NCBI GenBank assembly: GCA_944380185.1
Contig: CALWGV010000082.1
Coordinates: 1-52,118, forward strand
DNA: 52,118 nucleotides
Direction of reading: 5' to 3'
Source: an uncultured Lachnospiraceae bacterium
Lineage (GTDB): Bacteria > Bacillota > Clostridia > Lachnospirales > Lachnospiraceae
The position numbers and the translations under genes were made by a program. The notes under the pieces were generated by a model, which was given only the letters and a program-made list of their open reading frames with translations, searched no databases and had not been told where the DNA came from. Shown here piece after piece: positions 49,962 to 52,118 of this stretch (position 1 is the first letter of the stretch; each line of letters begins with the position of its first letter).

Positions 49962-52082
49962 TTGGCTGGAAGAGAATATCCCTTAGAGAGAACCAGAAAC
50001 ATCGGTATTATGGCTCATATCGACGCCGGCAAGACTACCTTGACGGAGCGTATCCTGTACTATACCGGTGTCAACTACAAGATAGGTGATACCCATGAAG
50101 GCACCGCTACCATGGACTGGATGGAGCAGGAGCAGGAGAGAGGCATCACCATCACTTCGGCCGCCACCACATGTCATTGGACTCTTGAGAAAGAGACGAA
50201 ACCCGCTCCCGGAGCGCTGGAGCACCGTATCAACATTATCGACACTCCTGGACACGTGGATTTCACCGTGGAAGTGGAGCGTTCCCTGCGCGTGCTGGAC
50301 AGCGCCGTCGGCGTGTTCTGCGCCAAGGGCGGTGTGGAGCCGCAGTCGGAAAACGTATGGCGTCAGGCCGACAAATATAACGTACCCCGTATTGCCTTCA
50401 TCAATAAGATGGACATTATGGGTGCGGATTTCTACAAAGCGGTAGATCAGATCAAGACCCGTCTGGGTCACAATCCGGTCCCGATTCAGCTGCCCATCGG
50501 CAAGGAAGATGATTTCAAGGGAGTCATCGACCTGTTCGAGATGAAGGCTTACATCTACAACGATGATAAGGGAACGGATATCACGGTGACGGATATCCCC
50601 GAGGATATGAAGGACGATGCCGAGCTGTATCGCACCAGCATGATCGAGGCCATCTGCGAGACCGATGACGATCTGATGATGGAGTATCTGGATGGCAATG
50701 AGCCCGATGAGGCTGCCCTGAAGGCCGCTCTGAGAAAGGCTACCATCGCTGTGCAGGTGATCCCTGTCTGCTGCGGCAGCGCTTACCGCAACAAAGGCGT
50801 TCAGAAGCTTCTGGATGCCATCATCGAATATATGCCCGCCCCGACCGATATCCCCGCTATCAAGGGTGTGGATCTGGACGGAAACGAGGTGGAGAGACAT
50901 TCTTCGGATGAGGAGCCCTTCGCTGCTCTGGCATTCAAGATCATGGCTGATCCCTTCGTGGGCAAGCTGGCATTCTTCCGTGTTTACTCCGGTACGCTCA
51001 ATTCCGGTTCTTATGTGCTCAATGCCACGAAGAACAAGAAGGAGCGTGTGGGGCGTATTCTGCAGATGCATGCCAACAAGAGACAGGAGCTGGATAAGGT
51101 GTACTCCGGTGACATCGCTGCGGCCGTAGGCTTCAAGCTGACCACCACCGGCGATACCATCTGCGATGAGCAGCATCCGGTAATCCTGGAGTCCATGGAA
51201 TTCCCGGAGCCGGTTATCGATATCGCCATCGAGCCCAAGACCAAGGCTGGCCAGGGCAAGATGGGCGAGGCGCTGGCAAAGCTGGCGGAGGAAGATCCCA
51301 CCTTCCGCGCTCACACCGATCAGGAGACCGGTCAGACGATCATCTCCGGTATGGGCGAGCTGCATCTGGAGATTATCGTGGACAGACTGCTGCGTGAGTT
51401 CAAGGTAGAGGCCAATGTGGGCGCTCCTCAGGTTGCCTACAAGGAGACCTTTACCAAGACCGTCGAGGTGGACAGCAAATATGCGAAGCAGTCCGGCGGC
51501 CGCGGCCAGTACGGCCACGCCAAGGTTCGCTTCGAGCCCATGGATCCCAACGGAGAGAAGACCTTCGAGTTCAACTCCGAGGTGGTGGGCGGCGCCATCC
51601 CGAAGGAATATATCCCCGCTGTCGGCGCCGGTATCGAGGAGGCGACCAAGGCCGGTATCCTGGGCGGCTATCCCGTGCTGGGCGTGAAGGCTACGGTATA
51701 CGACGGATCCTACCATGAGGTAGACTCCTCTGAAATGGCATTCAAGATCGCCGGTTCCCTGGCGTTCAAGGAAGCTATGCAGAAGGCCGGCTGCGTTCTG
51801 CTGGAGCCCATCATGAAGGTGGAGGTCACGATGCCCGAGGAATACATGGGCGACGTGATCGGCGACATCAACTCCCGCCGCGGACGTATCGAAGGCATGG
51901 AGGATGTGGGCGGCGGCAAGATGGTCAAGGGCTATGTGCCCCTGGCTGAGCTGTCCGGCGATTCCACCGACCTGCGCAGCCAGACCCAGGACCGCGGCAA
52001 CTATTCGATGTTCTTCGAGAAGTACGAGCAGGTGCCCAAGAACGTTCAGGAGAAGATCCTGTCCGCCAGAAACGGCAAATAA
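49962..52082 (+). CDS. fusA: translation elongation factor G
   Basis: 706-aa GTPase that drives ribosomal translocation. The P-loop AHIDAGKTT (residues 17-25), switch [21 protein letters not shown] and NKMD motifs are intact, followed by domains II to V. The length is typical. The start codon is TTG at 49962, with AAGGAGG 7-8 bases upstream; [20 protein letters not shown] is the standard beginning. The 36 bases after the stop hold nothing I can identify; tuf usually follows but is outside the window. Confidence 0.98.
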   Translation: MAGREYPLERTRNIGIMAHIDAGKTTLTERILYYTGVNYKIGDTHEGTATMDWMEQEQERGITITSAATTCHWTLEKETKPAPGALEHRINIIDTPGHVDFTVEVERSLRVLDSAVGVFCAKGGVEPQSENVWRQADKYNVPRIAFINKMDIMGADFYKAVDQIKTRLGHNPVPIQLPIGKEDDFKGVIDLFEMKAYIYNDDKGTDITVTDIPEDMKDDAELYRTSMIEAICETDDDLMMEYLDGNEPDEAALKAALRKATIAVQVIPVCCGSAYRNKGVQKLLDAIIEYMPAPTDIPAIKGVDLDGNEVERHSSDEEPFAALAFKIMADPFVGKLAFFRVYSGTLNSGSYVLNATKNKKERVGRILQMHANKRQELDKVYSGDIAAAVGFKLTTTGDTICDEQHPVILESMEFPEPVIDIAIEPKTKAGQGKMGEALAKLAEEDPTFRAHTDQETGQTIISGMGELHLEIIVDRLLREFKVEANVGAPQVAYKETFTKTVEVDSKYAKQSGGRGQYGHAKVRFEPMDPNGEKTFEFNSEVVGGAIPKEYIPAVGAGIEEATKAGILGGYPVLGVKATVYDGSYHEVDSSEMAFKIAGSLAFKEAMQKAGCVLLEPIMKVEVTMPEEYMGDVIGDINSRRGRIEGMEDVGGGKMVKGYVPLAELSGDSTDLRSQTQDRGNYSMFFEKYEQVPKNVQEKILSARNGK

Positions 52083-52118
52083 TCCGATGCAAAATAGGGC
52101 ATAAGTACGGATATTCCG

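Noticed and set aside
1-52118. tRNA, rRNA, CRISPR arrays, insertion sequences and prophage
   Set aside because: I saw no cloverleaf-like GTTCRANNC patterns between genes, no direct-repeat arrays with unique spacers, no transposase or integrase, and no phage structural genes. I could not run a dedicated search.

Overview
The window looks like chromosomal DNA from an anaerobic Firmicute, most likely a Lachnospiraceae-type Clostridium relative. Reasons: strong GGAGG-type ribosome binding sites nearly everywhere, a PerR/rubrerythrin peroxide-defence cluster, LTA-synthase-like sulfatase, Firmicute-type RpoB/RpoC, GTG and TTG starts on rpsG and fusA, and consensus TTGACA-17-TATAAT promoters. I cannot name the genus from sequence alone. 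No rRNA, tRNA, CRISPR array, insertion sequence or prophage was seen. Gene density is high and only one gene-free stretch exceeds 300 bases.

Layout. 1-2.6 kb: the end of an AT-richer carbohydrate operon (ulaA-like PTS permease cut by the window edge, then a creatininase-family enzyme) and a Cys-rich DUF3795 protein. 3-6.4 kb: a large unrecognised TPR / winged-helix / HEPN-like protein whose 3' end overlaps a convergent LysR gene. 6.6-10.8 kb: a marR operon with a two-gene asymmetric ABC exporter. 10.9-15.9 kb: an orphan, degenerate response regulator, then a convergent MacB-like ATPase plus an FtsX-family permease with about 30 coiled-coil heptads. 16.1-17.9 kb: perR, reverse rubrerythrin and rubrerythrin, with PerR-box-like operators. 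17.9-19.7 kb: a kdpDE-like pair lacking kdpFABC and the KdpD N-terminus. 19.9-28.1 kb: housekeeping and envelope genes (RpiR, hemolysin III, S1-domain protein, cold-shock protein, LTA-synthase-like sulfatase, PPIase lipoprotein, aldose epimerase, a small membrane protein). 28.3-36.1 kb: rpoB-rpoC from their own promoter. 36.1-48.7 kb: a block of accessory genes (ABC-2 exporter, membrane XRE regulator, Mrp ATPase, GNAT, a LicR-type cellobiose/beta-glucoside PTS operon, MerR regulator, small membrane protein). 48.7-52.1 kb: rpsL, rpsG, fusA with their own promoter.

How genes work together. The rpoBC and rpsL-rpsG-fusA halves of the usual str-type cluster are separated by about 12.8 kb, and no rplJL lies directly before rpoB. 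The PTS operon is complete for one beta-glucoside: regulator, EIIA, EIIC, GH4 6-phospho-glucosidase and EIIB, with a near-duplicate promoter element before the regulator and before EIIA. The peroxide cluster is self-contained, and a clear promoter plus palindrome supports PerR control of both perR and the rubrerythrins.

The best leads for something new are cis-regulatory or architectural rather than a whole new system: the TPR-wHTH-HEPN protein; a structured leader before the S1-domain gene; a 13-bp hairpin in the cold-shock 5' UTR; twin palindromes before the ABC-2 exporter and before the GNAT gene; the duplicated PTS promoter; and a YxDD repeat tail on RpoB. I do not see convincing evidence of a complete undescribed multi-gene system.
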